The notes below the pieces were generated by a model. The model saw only the letters and a list, made by a program, of their open reading frames with translations. It did no database searches and was not told where the DNA came from. The position numbers were made by a program, and so were the translations under genes. From NCBI GenBank assembly GCA_963794165.1, contig CAWCCT010000012.1:682001-746000 (forward strand): 64,000 nt of DNA, in the 5' to 3' direction. Below are positions 27,646 through 38,927 of this stretch, piece after piece. The DNA comes from PALSA-350 sp963794165 (GTDB taxonomy: Bacteria > Acidobacteriota > Terriglobia > Terriglobales > Acidobacteriaceae). Every line of letters starts with the position of its first letter. Position 1 is the stretch's first letter.

Positions 27646-30234
27646 ATGATGATTCGCAATAATCCGCCGGCAGGATCGAGTTTCCGTCCCATTGTTAGTC
27701 TCTGCCTGTTAGCCTTGGTCGCCACGTCAGCTGGTTGGGCAATCGCTGGCCAGGATTCTTCGCCCTCCCCAACACAAGATCTCCACGCCCCGCCTGGCGG
27801 GTACACAGTCTATGTGGCGCCGCATTCACATATCGATCTGGTCTGGTATTGGACCTACGACAAGACCCAGGTGATATCGATCAACATCCTGCGCCACGCC
27901 CTCGATCTGCTGAAGAGTGATCCTCGCTACACCTTCACCCAGGATCAAAAACTGGCCCTGCAGCCCTTCTGGGACAGCCTCTCAGAGCCCGATCGCGCAT
28001 TTCTCCGCAAAATGATTCAGGAAGGGCGCTTTGAAGTCACCACCGGAATGTATGTCCAGCCGGATGTCGCGGAACCTGACTTTGAATCACTCACCAGAGA
28101 GTTTCTTCCCGCTCTGCCTTGGATGAACCAGACCCTCGGGGCCAAGGTCAGTACCGCGTGGAACATCGATACCTATGGTCATACCATTCAAATGCCCCAG
28201 CTCTTTCACCAGGCCGGTCTTTCCTATTTCGTCTTTATGCGGGATATCCCCAAGCCTCTTGTGGGGAGCGTAAAGAGTCCCTTTTATTGGGCCTCTCCGG
28301 ATGGAAGCAAGGTCCTTAGCTATTGGCTCTCGGAGGGGTATGGTTTCAACGAGCATCTAAAGGATTCAGTGGCCCACAACGTCGAGGGCAATGACAAGAT
28401 TTTTGCAACCTGGGGTAGCGATCTCTATCTTCCTACTGAAACGACCGCTGTGATCGAGAGCAAGATACGAAAGGCAGCCGAAGAGGACCACATCCCAATA
28501 AAGGCGGTGGTGTTCTGTACTCCTCATCAATACTTCGAAGCAGTCGAAAAGAGCGGCGTCAAGCTTCCGACCTATACCTATGACCTTAATCCTCCACAAT
28601 ATATTCAGGATCTGCGTGGGCTTTACGGTGAACGCCCCGACGGCAAACTAGCAAATCAGCGTGCCGAAGAGATGCTTGAGTCTGCGGAGAAGTTTGATTC
28701 TGTATCCACCATGTTTGGCAGTGCCTACCCGTCTGAACGGCTCGGCGTGGCGTGGGAGAACGTTCTTTTCAATCAGGATCACGATGCCATTCCCGGCAGC
28801 CACACCGACGCTGTGGATGACGAGATGATGAGCCGTTACGGCGGGGCTATCGAGACAGGCCGCGATACTCTGGCTAAGAGCCTTTACACCATTTCCCGCC
28901 ATGTCAACACCAAGGGCAGCGGCGATTATCCTTTCCTGGTGTTCAATCCGCTTTCCTTCAGCCGCACGGAGGTGGTCCGTTACGGGCCCCTGTTCAAGGA
29001 AACGCTCAAGAACTTCCAACTCTTCGATATGGCCGGTCAGCCCGTTCCTTTTCGTTCCGTTGCCGTTCCCCATCAGGACGGGGACCCGTTAGGCATGGCG
29101 GTGATCGAGTTTGAGGCGAAAGATATCCCGGCCCTGGGATACCAGCTTTACCGCATCCAGCCGGCCGAAGGTACTGCCAGCGCTGGTGCCTGGGGTCCGG
29201 CGCGACCCGAGATTTCTAACCAGTATTACTCGCTGACCATCGACCCTGCGAATGGCCTCATTGCCAGCCTCAAAGACCGGCGAACGGGCAGGGAATTGCT
29301 CGATACAAAGAAATATTTTGGCAACGAATTGGTTCTGGAAGAGGAAAAAAATCCCGACACCGAGGGCATGGTCCATTTGACCGGCACCGAAGTCCGCTCC
29401 AGTAGCCTTCCCGCAGACTCGATTACCGAGATCGATGATGACTTAGGCACGACGATTCGCAGCGAGGGGCCATTCCTCGGAGGTAGGAGAAGGCAAGAGA
29501 TCACGATCTACAAGAGCATCCCGCGCATTGATCTACGAACAGAGCTGCTTGGCTTTCCCGGCCACGACGGAATGCTGGGAGCAGTTTTCCCGGTTGCAGG
29601 CGGCAAAGATGTCACTCTTCAATACGAAACGCATAACGCCGTAACCCTTCGACCCGATGGGATTTTCGAATCCGGCACTTGGATGGACGCTGAATCGAAC
29701 GGCTATGGACTTGGGCATTATCAACAAAGGCTTGGGCGGCTTTCATACTGAAGATGGTGTGCTCCGTTTGACTTGCTTCGGTCAATTACAAACTATCGTG
29801 GATACAATGCTCCCGGCGCATCGGAGGCCGGAAGTCACGTCTTCGAATACAGCATCTATCCTCACGCAGGGGCCTGGGATGCCAGCGAGCTCATAAATCA
29901 GGCGCACAGCTTTAACAGCCCCGTTCGAGTGATAGCCACCGATGAGCACGATGGAGTTCTGCCGGCCCGGCATAGTTTTATGACAGTCGACGGCAACTTC
30001 GAGGTAACTGCATTAAAGAAAGCCGAGAACGGAGAAGGGTTCATTCTGCGGGGCCACGAGACGATGGGGAAAGATGGTTCTGTCCAGCTCGACTTTCCTT
30101 TCACCGTCCAAAGCGCCTGGACCGCGGACCTGCTGGAGCAGAAGCTGCAGTCTGTACCTCTGAAGGCTGGAAAAATCGATTTGCCTCTGCGTCCGTTTGA
30201 GTTTGTTACCCTGCGGCTTACTCCGAAACCATAG
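27646..30234 (+). CDS. Secreted GH38-like alpha-mannosidase A, with two compensating frameshifts
   Basis: Exported alpha-mannosidase-like protein of about 862 residues. After a signal peptide (IVSLCLLALVATSAGWAIA) the GH38 metal-site motif is His60, His62 and Asp64 in PHSHIDLVW. The predicted nucleophile is Asp175 in AWNIDTYGH, and a third metal-binding motif is QDHDAIPGSH. C-terminal beta domains follow (LVFNPLSFSRTEV, then NGYG, FEYSIYPHAG, FVTLRLTPKP). The frame breaks near 29713-29715, where one extra G occurs, and is restored near 29773, where one T is missing. Correcting both gives NGYGLGIINKGLGGFHTED and LTLLRSITNYRG, matching the intact paralogue at 42519-45122. Two opposite indels 60 bases apart suggest sequencing error. 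Convergent with GH38-like B. Confidence 0.88.
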
Positions 30235-30255
30235 CTCCCCAGTTCAGCTTTCGCC

Positions 30256-32953
30256 TCAGGGTTTCATTCGCAGCCGCAGAGTTACAAATTCGAAAGGCCG
30301 GGTTTCAAATTCGATTTCTCCTTGATGGACGGGCACTTCTTTGCCCGGCTGCTCCAGCAAATCGGCAATCCATGCTTGTTCGACCGGCAATTCGATGTGC
30401 AGCTGTACCCGGCCGGCCTTTCCTTGTGTTTCGTGTCCCCGAAGAATGAACTCGTCGCCGTGCTCCGCCTTTTTGAGTGCCGTCACCTCGAAATCACCGC
30501 TTTGCGTTGACAGAAAACTGAATTCTGCGGGCAGCGACCCCTCATGCGGGTCTGTCGAAATGATCCTCAAGGGGCTATTAAAACTGTGAGCCTCTTCCAT
30601 CACTCCACTCTTGTTCCAATCGCCCGAATGCGGATACAAGCTATATTCGAAAACGTGGTCTCCCGCTTCCGAAGCCTCAGGGGCGTGATAAAAGCGGTAG
30701 TGAGTTACCGACCGGAGAAGAATGAGCTTTGCCGTCCCCTGGTCAATTTGGTGGCCGCCGGTGCCTCGGTTAAGAATGGCCGCCCCACCGTCCGAACCTT
30801 CCACGTCGACCCAGGTCTGTGCATCGTAAATCCCGTCAGGGCGTTGGGTAATTGCGTTGTGGGTTTCATACAAAGTCTTCGCATTGCCGCGCACACGAAA
30901 GGGAAACACCACCGTCAACATCCCGTCGTGACCGGGAAATCCTCGCAGCTCTGTTCTAAAGTCAATCCGCGGCAGTCGGTCATAAAGCGTCATCTCCTGG
31001 ATACGCCGGCCTCCCATGAACGGACCTTCGATTCTTATAGTTGTGCCTAGTTCATCCGACAGCTCGGTGATGGAGTCGGGCCGAAATTGGCTCCCGCGAA
31101 TTTCGCCGCCCGTGAAATGGATCGCCCCTTCCATATCAGGATTTTTCTCTTCCTCCAACACCAGCTCATTCCCGCCGTAGTGACTGGGATCGATAAGCTC
31201 TTCTCCATCCTGCCGATTGACCAGTTTCGATATCGATCCTGTAGCCGGATCAATTTGTAACTCGAAGAAACGATTCGAAACTCCACCCTCGACAGGGCGC
31301 CATTGGGATTTCGGGAGTTCGCCTTCCAAGGGCTCAATCCGATAAAGACGATAACCAAGCGCCGGTACTTTAGTAGCCAGAAACTCGATCTCCGCCATGC
31401 TCACCGCTCCCTTATCAGGGCTGCCGGATTGGCCAGTGAGAGCGTTGGTTCGCGAGGCCGCCAACACCCGGAACGGAACAGTATTTTCCGGCGGGATCGA
31501 CAATACGAAAGTTTGTGATTTCCTTGGCGGCGATATTCGTCTCTTGGAAGAAGGTCCGTGTATAGCGAGCCAGTTCCGTACGCGGAAAGGAGAGAGCGTT
31601 AAAGACTAACAAAGGGTAGTCGCCGCTTTTCGAAGTATCGATTTTTCTCGAGAGTTGAAAAAGGGCATCCGACTGGGCCTGCCGCCCGGCCTCCATCGCG
31701 CCCCCGTAGCGGCTCATCGCTAGGTAGTGAGTCGCGTCCGCATGGCTTCCTGCCACCGTGTCGTGATTTTGGTTATACAGGATCCTCTTCCACGCCCAGG
31801 CAAAGTCCCTCTCGGGATATGGCTCCCCGTAAAAACTCGCAATCGAAGAGATTTTCTCGCTGGCCTCCAGCATATCCTCGGAGCTTCGCTCGGCCAGCTT
31901 CTCGTCCGGATGCTGGCCCCATATACCCCTCAAGTCCCCCCAGGACAAAGGAGGATTGAAGTCGTAATCATACGTTGGGAGCGAGATCCCGCTTTTTTCC
32001 ACGTCCTCGAAGTAGCGGCTCGGCGTACTCGTCACAACTGCCTTCACAGGGATTCCAAGCTTAGACGCTGCCTGGCGAACGAGCCCTTCGATCTGCGCGG
32101 AACTTTCCGTGGGCAGGTATTCATCAACACCCCATGGGATCATGATCTTGTCGTTGCCCTCGGGGTTATGCTGGATCAGCGCTTCGAAGTCCGCCAGTCC
32201 CTGCGCATGAAAATCCTGCCCTGCAAACGGCTTTGGGCTAAGTTCAATGCCAAGGTCATAGCTGCCTAGATGCGCCAATACCGTGCTGCCGTCGGGAGAA
32301 CTCCAGTGAAACAGGTTCACCGCGGAGTTCTTAACCGCAGGCGGTACATCGCGCGAAAAGAAGAAGTAACGAAGTCCTGCTTGGCGAAACAGCTGCGGCA
32401 TTTGAACCGTTTGTCCAAAGGTATCGATATTCCAGCCGGTTAGAACCTTGCTGCCAAACGTCGCTTCCATCCAGGGCTTGGCGGCAAGAAATTGCCGTGT
32501 CAACGACTCATAGTCAGGTTCGTTGATATCCGGCTGATCCCACATGCCGGTCAGTACTTCGAATCGTCCTTCGCTGACCATGCGTCTCAGGAAGCTCTTG
32601 TCGGCACCCGATAGGCTGTCCCAGAAAGGCCTCAGCGCCTGCATCTGATCCTGTGAGAAGGCGAAGTGCGGGTCGTCCTTAAGCATGCGCAGGGCTTGGT
32701 TGAGTATCCTGATGGAAAATGCGCCCGATTGTTCATCCGTCCACATCCATTCAAGATCCATGTGAGAGTGTGGCACAACATAAATGGTGTATCCCCCAGG
32801 CGGGTGGTGAATGTTCTTCATTGAAGTCTGCGAAGAATCCTGGGCAATGACCGCGGCCGGGCTCGAGGCGGCGAGCAAGAAAACCATGCAGACCCGCAGA
32901 ACACGGTGCATCCGAGCGCCGCTCGAGTTTTGGGAACGGCCGTCACTCATCAA
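30256..32953 (-). CDS. Secreted GH38-like alpha-mannosidase B, one frameshift
   Basis: Second exported GH38-like protein, about 898 residues when repaired. The signal peptide ends near VIAQDSS. Motifs are PHSHMDLEW (metal site), WNIDTFGQT (nucleophile Asp, but Gln replaces the usual His after Gly), and NQNHDTVAGSH. The N-terminal part ends after FRIVDPAGKYCSV in an out-of-frame tail; the C-terminal half restarts in another frame at NTVPFRVLAASRT. Dropping one A from the run complementary to TTTT at 31486-31489 joins them as DPAGNTVPFR, matching DMAGTNVPFR in paralogue C. It is 39 bases downstream of the TonB receptor on the same strand, so the receptor and enzyme probably form one transcription unit for glycan uptake and trimming. 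Confidence 0.87.
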
Positions 32954-32992
32954 ATCTTTCTCCTCTTCCTAACCCCTCGAATGGAGCCTAAG

Positions 32993-35900
32993 TCAGCGAG
33001 ATAGTTTCAAGGCAAACTGTATGTATCGAGGGTTCGTGGCACTGAGCACCTGCCCATACTGGGCCGCGCCGAAGGTCGAAACCGGCACGCCCCAGTTCGG
33101 GTGATTAAACAAATTGAAGCTCTCGGCCCTGAATTGCAACTCAAACTTTTCCGTGATCTTGGTGTTCTTGTACACTCCAAAGTCGAGATTCTTGTAACCG
33201 CCCTGTCGGAGTGAATTCCGGCCTACGTCGCCAAACGTGTATGGAATGACGATCAAATTAGACGTATCAAACCATTCGTCGATGTTTCGATGAAATCCCG
33301 ACGGCAAAAGGGGGCCGATGGAGGTGGGTCTTTGGTAAGGCGTGGCGGCTCCAATGTTGGCATTGTCTCCGGATATGGTCAGGTTGAAAGGAAACCCGCT
33401 TCGCAGTGGAAGAATTCCGGTGGATTCCCATCCACCTAGGACCTTGCTTTGTAGCCACCCCGAGCCGCTCCAGAAGCGTCTTCCGCTCCCAAAGGGCAAA
33501 TCGTATACTCCGCTGAATACAAAGTTATGCGGTACATCGAAGTCCGAAACACCGCGCGAACCGGCAAGATCGTATGCATTTTGCGGTCCTTCGCCGGGTT
33601 GTTGGCTTCCGTTGCTGGTCGAGGCCTCGTCGATGGACCTGCTGTAGGTATACGCAGCCAGAAAAGTCAAGCCGCGTGACGCCCTCTCCTCTGCTTTGAG
33701 TTCGAGTGCGGCATAGTTAGAGACGGTTATGTTGGAGGCCGTAATCAAAGAGCCAAATTGTGGCAGCGGACGGCGCAGATTCGGGTTCCCTTGGCCAGGA
33801 GTAGGCGCGTCGTTGAACTCAGCGTTGATCGGTAGATGGGTTCCTTTGCTGCCTACATATGTTGCTGACAACAGCAACTTACCGCCCACTTCTCTTTCCA
33901 GGCCGAAGTCCCAGTCCTGCAAGTAAGGTGTACTGACTCTGCGGCTGACTGCAAATGCCGGGTTGGTCGGCGTTGTCAGCGACGGCGTGAAAGGTGGGAA
34001 AACCGTCCCACCCAGGAGATTTTGCGGCGTGGGGGCCGCGGGGGTGGGGCTATTGATCGCCGCGCGATAGGTTTGTCCAAATGGATACTGCCCCATGATT
34101 TGCTGCTGATTTTGAATGTTGGACTGGTTGAAATCATAGAAAATTCCGTACCCGGCGCGGACCACCAAACGGTTGTTTGGCCTATAAGCCACCGCGATAC
34201 GGGGAGACCAATCCTTTCGGTTCGGGTAAATTAGACCGGGCGTCCGTACTACCGAAACATTTGGAGATCCGTGAATCTCGTTGAGCGGCACCAGTGAGTA
34301 TGCCTGTTGCGCATTGGAGTCGATGAGATAGATCCCATTTGTGGCAGTGCTGTCCCAAAGGTCCACGCCGGCTAATCGCCCGTGCTCGTCCTGCATCGGA
34401 GACGCGTAATCGTAGCGAAGGCTGCCCGTTAATGTTACGTTCGGCCTCACTCGCCACACGTCGTTCACAAAGCCGCTGGAGTAGGGGCCGAATAATTTCA
34501 GTTCTGCCGACCCGGCCTGCCGCCCGGCGGAAACAGGTACACCGAGAAGAAAGCTTGCCAGCCCCGAGCCGGTAGTGGCTGGGTTCTGCGGATCTGAAGT
34601 CGGTCCATTATCGAATGCCAGCGTGTTGACCGAACAGTTGTCGAGTACCCAGGTGTGCATAAATGCCCCACCAGCGCTGAGCGCATGCCTATTCAAAATT
34701 TTGGTAAGCGTTCCATTGAACTCCCAGGTTTTGATGGGGCCTTCGAAGTTTGCCTCGCCATTAGCGGTTCCCGTGATGTCACTGACGCTGATTCCAGGAT
34801 AGAGTGGCCCCAGATCCGTGGTGCCAGGAAAATCAGTGATCAAACCCGTACTCTGCCAAAAGGACTCTGATGGGTCAGGCGAGGAGATCGTAATTTTCGT
34901 GCGCAGGAATTGAGCCCGCAACTCCAGCACGGTCTCAGGATTGAAGCTGTAGGTAGACCCTGCCACCGCCTGCATCCCCACCTGGTTTTGGTTATAAGGG
35001 AAGTTCGGCAGGGTCGTAGGGTCAGTCCGTCTCGTCGCGTCGTTCGTGAACCGCCCAAAGAACGTGGCCTTTGACCCGGTTGCGGCGTCCAGCCGGATCG
35101 CGTATTGATTGGAATTGGTCACGGTCGGTTCAGTATTCAGATAATTGCCCTGGGCTGTGTTGTTGTTCGGGGCCGCCGGGTAGAGCTGCTGAATTAACGC
35201 CACGGCGGCAGGATTAAGCAAATCGGCGGGGATCTGGTTGTTGGGAAAAGGCTGGCTTGAAAAAATCGGGTTGCCGCTCGAGTCAACGCCAGTTTGCATT
35301 GTCGTGAACGGGTTGAAGATTGGTTGGAAGCCTGAAAGGTCGCCGGCGATTTGCGCCGCCGTGGGTATCTCGCTGTAGCTGTTGGTGCTCAGAACTTTGC
35401 GAAACCCCTCATACCACCCGAACCCCCAAACCTTGTCCCTGAGAATCGGTCCTCCAAGGGCCCCGCCGAATTGATTCTGGTGAAACGTGCCCCGAGTGGG
35501 GGCAAAATAGTTGCGTGCGTTCAGGTCTGTATTGCGCAGAAATTCCCAGGCCGCGCCGTGCAGTTCGTTCGTTCCGCTTTTCGTTACAAGGTTAATGTTG
35601 GCTCCTGCCGCTCTACCGAAGGCGCCGCTGGAGATGGCCGTCTGAATCTTGAACTCTCCGATCGCGTCGGGTGGGGGAGAGATGGCAGCAAAATTGAAGA
35701 ACAGCTCGTTATTTTGCACGCCATCGATCGTGAAATTGTTCATTTCCGCCCGCGCGCCGTTGACGGCGGGACTTATGCCCCCATAGTCGCTCTTTACCTC
35801 AAAAAAGGCTTGCTGACCTGTACTCTGAGGCGAAGCCCCAGGGGTTAGTAGGGTCAGCTGTGTGAATTGGCGTCCATTCAGCGGTAGTTGGGCGGCCTGC

Positions 35901-36331
35901 TGTGAATCGACCACCGTGCCAATTGTGGAGTCCACGGTATCTGCCAAAACCGTTTGGCCGGTGACCGTCACATTTTCGTTGACTGTGCCAGGCTTTAGAT
36001 GAAAATCGAGCGTCGTATTCTGGTTCACCAGCAGCGTCACCCCGGCGCTCGTTAGATTGGAGAAACCCGGCGATGATACCGTGAAGTTATAGACGCCGGG
36101 TGCCACGTTAGGCAGAACATAGCTCCCCGCCGAGCTGGTTTTCGTTTCCTGCGTCTGGCCCGTCGCAGGATTCGTAATCTTCACCGCAGCTTCCGGAATC
36201 GTTGCGCCGGCTTGGTCTAGTACAGAGCCACTGAAACTTCCATTAACCGTCTGTGCCATGAGCGCGCCTGATAGCAGAGCGCCGGCCATACAACAGAGAA
36301 CAAACGCCGACTGCCTTAAACGGTTTCGCAT
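32993..36331 (-). CDS. TonB-dependent outer membrane receptor, Oar-like with carboxypeptidase-regulatory domain
   Basis: A 1112-residue outer-membrane protein. A signal peptide (QSAFVLCCMAGALLSGALMA) precedes a carboxypeptidase-regulatory-like Ig-fold domain (NGSFSGSVLDQAGATIPEAA), then a plug domain (PLNGRQFTQLTLLTPGAS, NFTIDGVQNNE) and a long beta-barrel of aromatic and glycine-rich strands ending FALKLSR. This is the Oar-type receptor strongly expanded in acidobacteria; no SusD partner is present. The upstream frame extends 23 codons, but the ATG chosen has GGAG seven bases before it and starts with the signal. Placement directly upstream of GH38-like B suggests import of oligosaccharides from the same glycan; alternative cargo cannot be excluded. 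Confidence 0.93.
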   Translation of the reverse strand: MRNRLRQSAFVLCCMAGALLSGALMAQTVNGSFSGSVLDQAGATIPEAAVKITNPATGQTQETKTSSAGSYVLPNVAPGVYNFTVSSPGFSNLTSAGVTLLVNQNTTLDFHLKPGTVNENVTVTGQTVLADTVDSTIGTVVDSQQAAQLPLNGRQFTQLTLLTPGASPQSTGQQAFFEVKSDYGGISPAVNGARAEMNNFTIDGVQNNELFFNFAAISPPPDAIGEFKIQTAISSGAFGRAAGANINLVTKSGTNELHGAAWEFLRNTDLNARNYFAPTRGTFHQNQFGGALGGPILRDKVWGFGWYEGFRKVLSTNSYSEIPTAAQIAGDLSGFQPIFNPFTTMQTGVDSSGNPIFSSQPFPNNQIPADLLNPAAVALIQQLYPAAPNNNTAQGNYLNTEPTVTNSNQYAIRLDAATGSKATFFGRFTNDATRRTDPTTLPNFPYNQNQVGMQAVAGSTYSFNPETVLELRAQFLRTKITISSPDPSESFWQSTGLITDFPGTTDLGPLYPGISVSDITGTANGEANFEGPIKTWEFNGTLTKILNRHALSAGGAFMHTWVLDNCSVNTLAFDNGPTSDPQNPATTGSGLASFLLGVPVSAGRQAGSAELKLFGPYSSGFVNDVWRVRPNVTLTGSLRYDYASPMQDEHGRLAGVDLWDSTATNGIYLIDSNAQQAYSLVPLNEIHGSPNVSVVRTPGLIYPNRKDWSPRIAVAYRPNNRLVVRAGYGIFYDFNQSNIQNQQQIMGQYPFGQTYRAAINSPTPAAPTPQNLLGGTVFPPFTPSLTTPTNPAFAVSRRVSTPYLQDWDFGLEREVGGKLLLSATYVGSKGTHLPINAEFNDAPTPGQGNPNLRRPLPQFGSLITASNITVSNYAALELKAEERASRGLTFLAAYTYSRSIDEASTSNGSQQPGEGPQNAYDLAGSRGVSDFDVPHNFVFSGVYDLPFGSGRRFWSGSGWLQSKVLGGWESTGILPLRSGFPFNLTISGDNANIGAATPYQRPTSIGPLLPSGFHRNIDEWFDTSNLIVIPYTFGDVGRNSLRQGGYKNLDFGVYKNTKITEKFELQFRAESFNLFNHPNWGVPVSTFGAAQYGQVLSATNPRYIQFALKLSR

Positions 36332-36486
36332 GGGTTCGCTCCAAAAATATTCAAAGGTTCCGGGGTCCACTACGGGCCAAAACGTATAAACGAAATCCAT
36401 TTCGGAGACTTACTATCAGGAAAGGGCCGTGGTCCCGGGAGAATCTTGACCGCAGTGTTACCGCTCAGGAAAAACGGGACCCGTTC

Positions 36487-37851
36487 TCACTGGTTACGCG
36501 CCGTCACGGCATGCGTCATGAAGACCACTTCCAACGCTTGGCGGCAAGCGCGCAGGAGCTTTTCGATCTGTTGCTCGGTATGGGCTGTGGACAAGAAGCC
36601 GGCAATTCGACCCGCGGGCCACAGAATTCCGTTGGCCATCATCACCAGCGCAAAATCCCCGCGCCAGTGCGCGTTTCTGCTCTCGCGGATGTTGTGAACC
36701 GGTTGATCGGCAAAATGGATTCCGAAGATTGAATGAGAGCCGGTCACGTGGATGGGAACGCCCAGGTCTCGTCCCAGCGCGCGTAAAGCGTCGCGGACCT
36801 GGTCACCTAACGAGTTGATCTTACGATGAGCCTCGCCTGATTCCAGCTCATCGAGCACCGCGAGGCAAGCGGACATGACCATCGTGTTCGCGGAAAACGT
36901 TCCGCTACTGAGCACTTTGCTGCGCCGGTCATAGGGTGGGCTGAGAAGTGGTTCCAGAATGTCCCGGCGGCCTCCGAACATACCGATGGGCAAACCGCCC
37001 GCCAGAGCCTTGCCGGTGATGAACAAATCAGGTCTTACACTGTAAGTTCCTATTGCCCCACCCCGCCCAATCCGCACCCCCGCCGGAACCTCGTCCACCA
37101 CCAGCAAGATACCCAGTTCGCTGGTCACCGCACGCAGGGTGCGGACAAATTCAAGGTCCGCGGGAATGGCGCCGCCGAAGATAGTCAGAGGTTCAAGAAA
37201 CACGGCCGCCAACCGGGTTGCGTTGGCGCGGATCAGCTCGCTCGCCGCGGCAGCGTTATTGAATGGCAACATCAGCATCCTGGTCTCGCTGCCATCGGGC
37301 ATTCCTAACGAATCGCAGACCGTGGCTGGTATCTCGGCAGGCCCTTCTGGAGGCCCATAGTGACTGAACAGCAGGGTATCGAGCTGTCCATGATGATGGC
37401 CTTCGCACATTGCGATCATGGGTCTGCCTGTGAAGGCGCGAGCCAACCGGGCCGAGATCACGCACGCCTCCGAGCCCGAATTTACGAACCGCATCATCTC
37501 TACGCAATCTATGAATTCGGGGATACGTTCCGCTAACTCGACCTCCAGCGTCGACGCCAGAGACATCACTTCGGCTCGATCTAACTGCTTCTTGACCCGC
37601 TCGGTTATCTGCGGTGCGCAATGGCCAAAAATGCAGCTTCCGCCCTCGAGATTAAAATCCACGAACTCATTGCCGTCGATATCGGTCAGTATGGCGCCGC
37701 TCGCCTGCTGCCCGTATAGGGGATGGGGTTGGAGTGCGGTTGCGCCACGCCCGGTTCCCCCGGGTAGAACCCGCTTAGCCCGCTCGAAAAGGCGCCGCGA
37801 TCCATCGGTTCTTGCATAGAACTCGCGTCGTAATTCTTCAATCTGAGTCAT
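36487..37851 (-). CDS. Class III aminotransferase, glutamate-1-semialdehyde aminotransferase-like
   Basis: Complete 454-residue PLP aminotransferase. Features include an N-terminal LFERAKRVLPGGTGRG, substrate-side FVNSGSEACVISARLARAFTG, the cofactor motif LLVVDEVPAGVRIG and the Schiff-base Lys281 in ITGKALAGGLPIG. Compared with true GSA aminomutases, the VDEV-P-A-G segment differs from the usual DEVMTGFR, so a distinct substrate is likely. No haem-pathway gene is nearby; it sits between the TonB receptor and an AraC regulator within the glycan region, and a second distantly similar enzyme is at the left edge of the window. Role in metabolism of an amino-sugar-derived or keto compound is inference. 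Confidence 0.9.
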   Translation of the reverse strand: MTQIEELRREFYARTDGSRRLFERAKRVLPGGTGRGATALQPHPLYGQQASGAILTDIDGNEFVDFNLEGGSCIFGHCAPQITERVKKQLDRAEVMSLASTLEVELAERIPEFIDCVEMMRFVNSGSEACVISARLARAFTGRPMIAMCEGHHHGQLDTLLFSHYGPPEGPAEIPATVCDSLGMPDGSETRMLMLPFNNAAAASELIRANATRLAAVFLEPLTIFGGAIPADLEFVRTLRAVTSELGILLVVDEVPAGVRIGRGGAIGTYSVRPDLFITGKALAGGLPIGMFGGRRDILEPLLSPPYDRRSKVLSSGTFSANTMVMSACLAVLDELESGEAHRKINSLGDQVRDALRALGRDLGVPIHVTGSHSIFGIHFADQPVHNIRESRNAHWRGDFALVMMANGILWPAGRIAGFLSTAHTEQQIEKLLRACRQALEVVFMTHAVTARNQ

Positions 37852-38007
37852 GAATGAGACACTAACCCTCCTTGATATCCCGCGGAATACCGGAACTGCT
37901 GAAACACATTCGGAATTTGATTGCTCGCGAAAACGAGCCCGGCGACCTACGTAACCGAGGAGGCTAAACTGGTCTCGTCGCCTTTTAGGCCTTTGCTATA
38001 CTGTTGC

Positions 38008-38874
38008 ATGATTTTGCGCGCGCCCGAAACGCTCAACTCCATCCCATCGCCGGTCGTCAGAAGGTTGTTATGGCATGTGTTGTGCATCGACCGGTGCGTT
38101 CAACGCGATGAAATGGCCTTTGATCCGTCGTCACGCCCTGGCGCTATCTTGCTCTGGCTTGATTCGGGTCGCGCAGAAATGCAGCTCGATTCGGGTGTAT
38201 TTCAGCTGCGACCGGGTCCCTTCGTCTGGCTGTGCAGTTTGCAGCAGCGCAGATCACACCGCTCCCTCGACGGCAAGCCGTTCACCGTCAAATCAATTCG
38301 CTTTAGCGGGCCAAACCTGGGCGCATGGATCGACGAACTAGGCGCAGAGACGGAGCCGGAGTTCGCGGTTCCTCAACCCAACTTCTTCGCGCGTGGTCAC
38401 GATCAATTGACAGAATTAATTGTGGCCCAGCCTCCTGCATGGGAACATAGAGTCGACAAGGTACTCTCCAATATATTGGCTCGCTTGTTGGCTCTCAGGA
38501 AACCTGCCGCTTTGGCCTCAAGAAATCTTCCCGCTCCAACCATCAAAGTACTCGACGCGCTCATTGCCGATCCCGATCGCGACTGGACTGCCAGCGAACT
38601 TGCGCGGCTTACGGGTGTGAGTTACTCCCACTTACGCCATCTGTTCCGCGAATCGATGCATGAATCAATTCATTCCTTTCTGCAAAGGAAGCGTATCGAC
38701 CGCGCCCAGATGCTATTGGCCGCAGGAAAGCAGAGCGTGAAAGAAATCGCCTGGCAACTGCACTTTGGGCACGAATGTTACTTCAGCAGCTTTTTCAAAG
38801 CCAGGACCGGTGTGAGCCCGACCGAGTTCCGCAAACAGACAGGCGTGGCGCCGAGAAACTCCGCTTACAGCTAA
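38008..38874 (+). CDS. AraC family transcriptional regulator
   Basis: A 288-residue regulator with an N-terminal cupin-like ligand domain (about residues 20-120) and a C-terminal double helix-turn-helix: ELARLTGVSYSHLRHLFRE for the first helix pair and KEIAWQLHFGHECYFSSFFKARTGVSPTEFRK for the second, the AraC signature. The frame also extends upstream to a TTG, but the ATG used here gives a normal-length family member. It is divergent from the class III aminotransferase and precedes the SMP-30 lactonase, so it probably responds to a sugar or its derivative and controls neighbouring catabolic genes. Confidence 0.92.
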   Translation: MILRAPETLNSIPSPVVRRLLWHVLCIDRCVQRDEMAFDPSSRPGAILLWLDSGRAEMQLDSGVFQLRPGPFVWLCSLQQRRSHRSLDGKPFTVKSIRFSGPNLGAWIDELGAETEPEFAVPQPNFFARGHDQLTELIVAQPPAWEHRVDKVLSNILARLLALRKPAALASRNLPAPTIKVLDALIADPDRDWTASELARLTGVSYSHLRHLFRESMHESIHSFLQRKRIDRAQMLLAAGKQSVKEIAWQLHFGHECYFSSFFKARTGVSPTEFRKQTGVAPRNSAYS

Positions 38875-38918
38875 TTTCTTTGAAGAACCGTTTCCCGCAT
38901 CTTACAAACAACTACTAA

Positions 38919-38926
38919 GGAGGAGC
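38919..38926 (+). promoter_or_regulatory. Strong ribosome binding site deciding a TTG start
   Basis: AAGGAGGA, a near-perfect Shine-Dalgarno sequence, ends a few bases before the TTG at 38928. No ATG or GTG at suitable distance exists in the lactonase frame, so this site fixes TTG as the start. Confidence 0.7.
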
Positions 38927-38927
38927 A

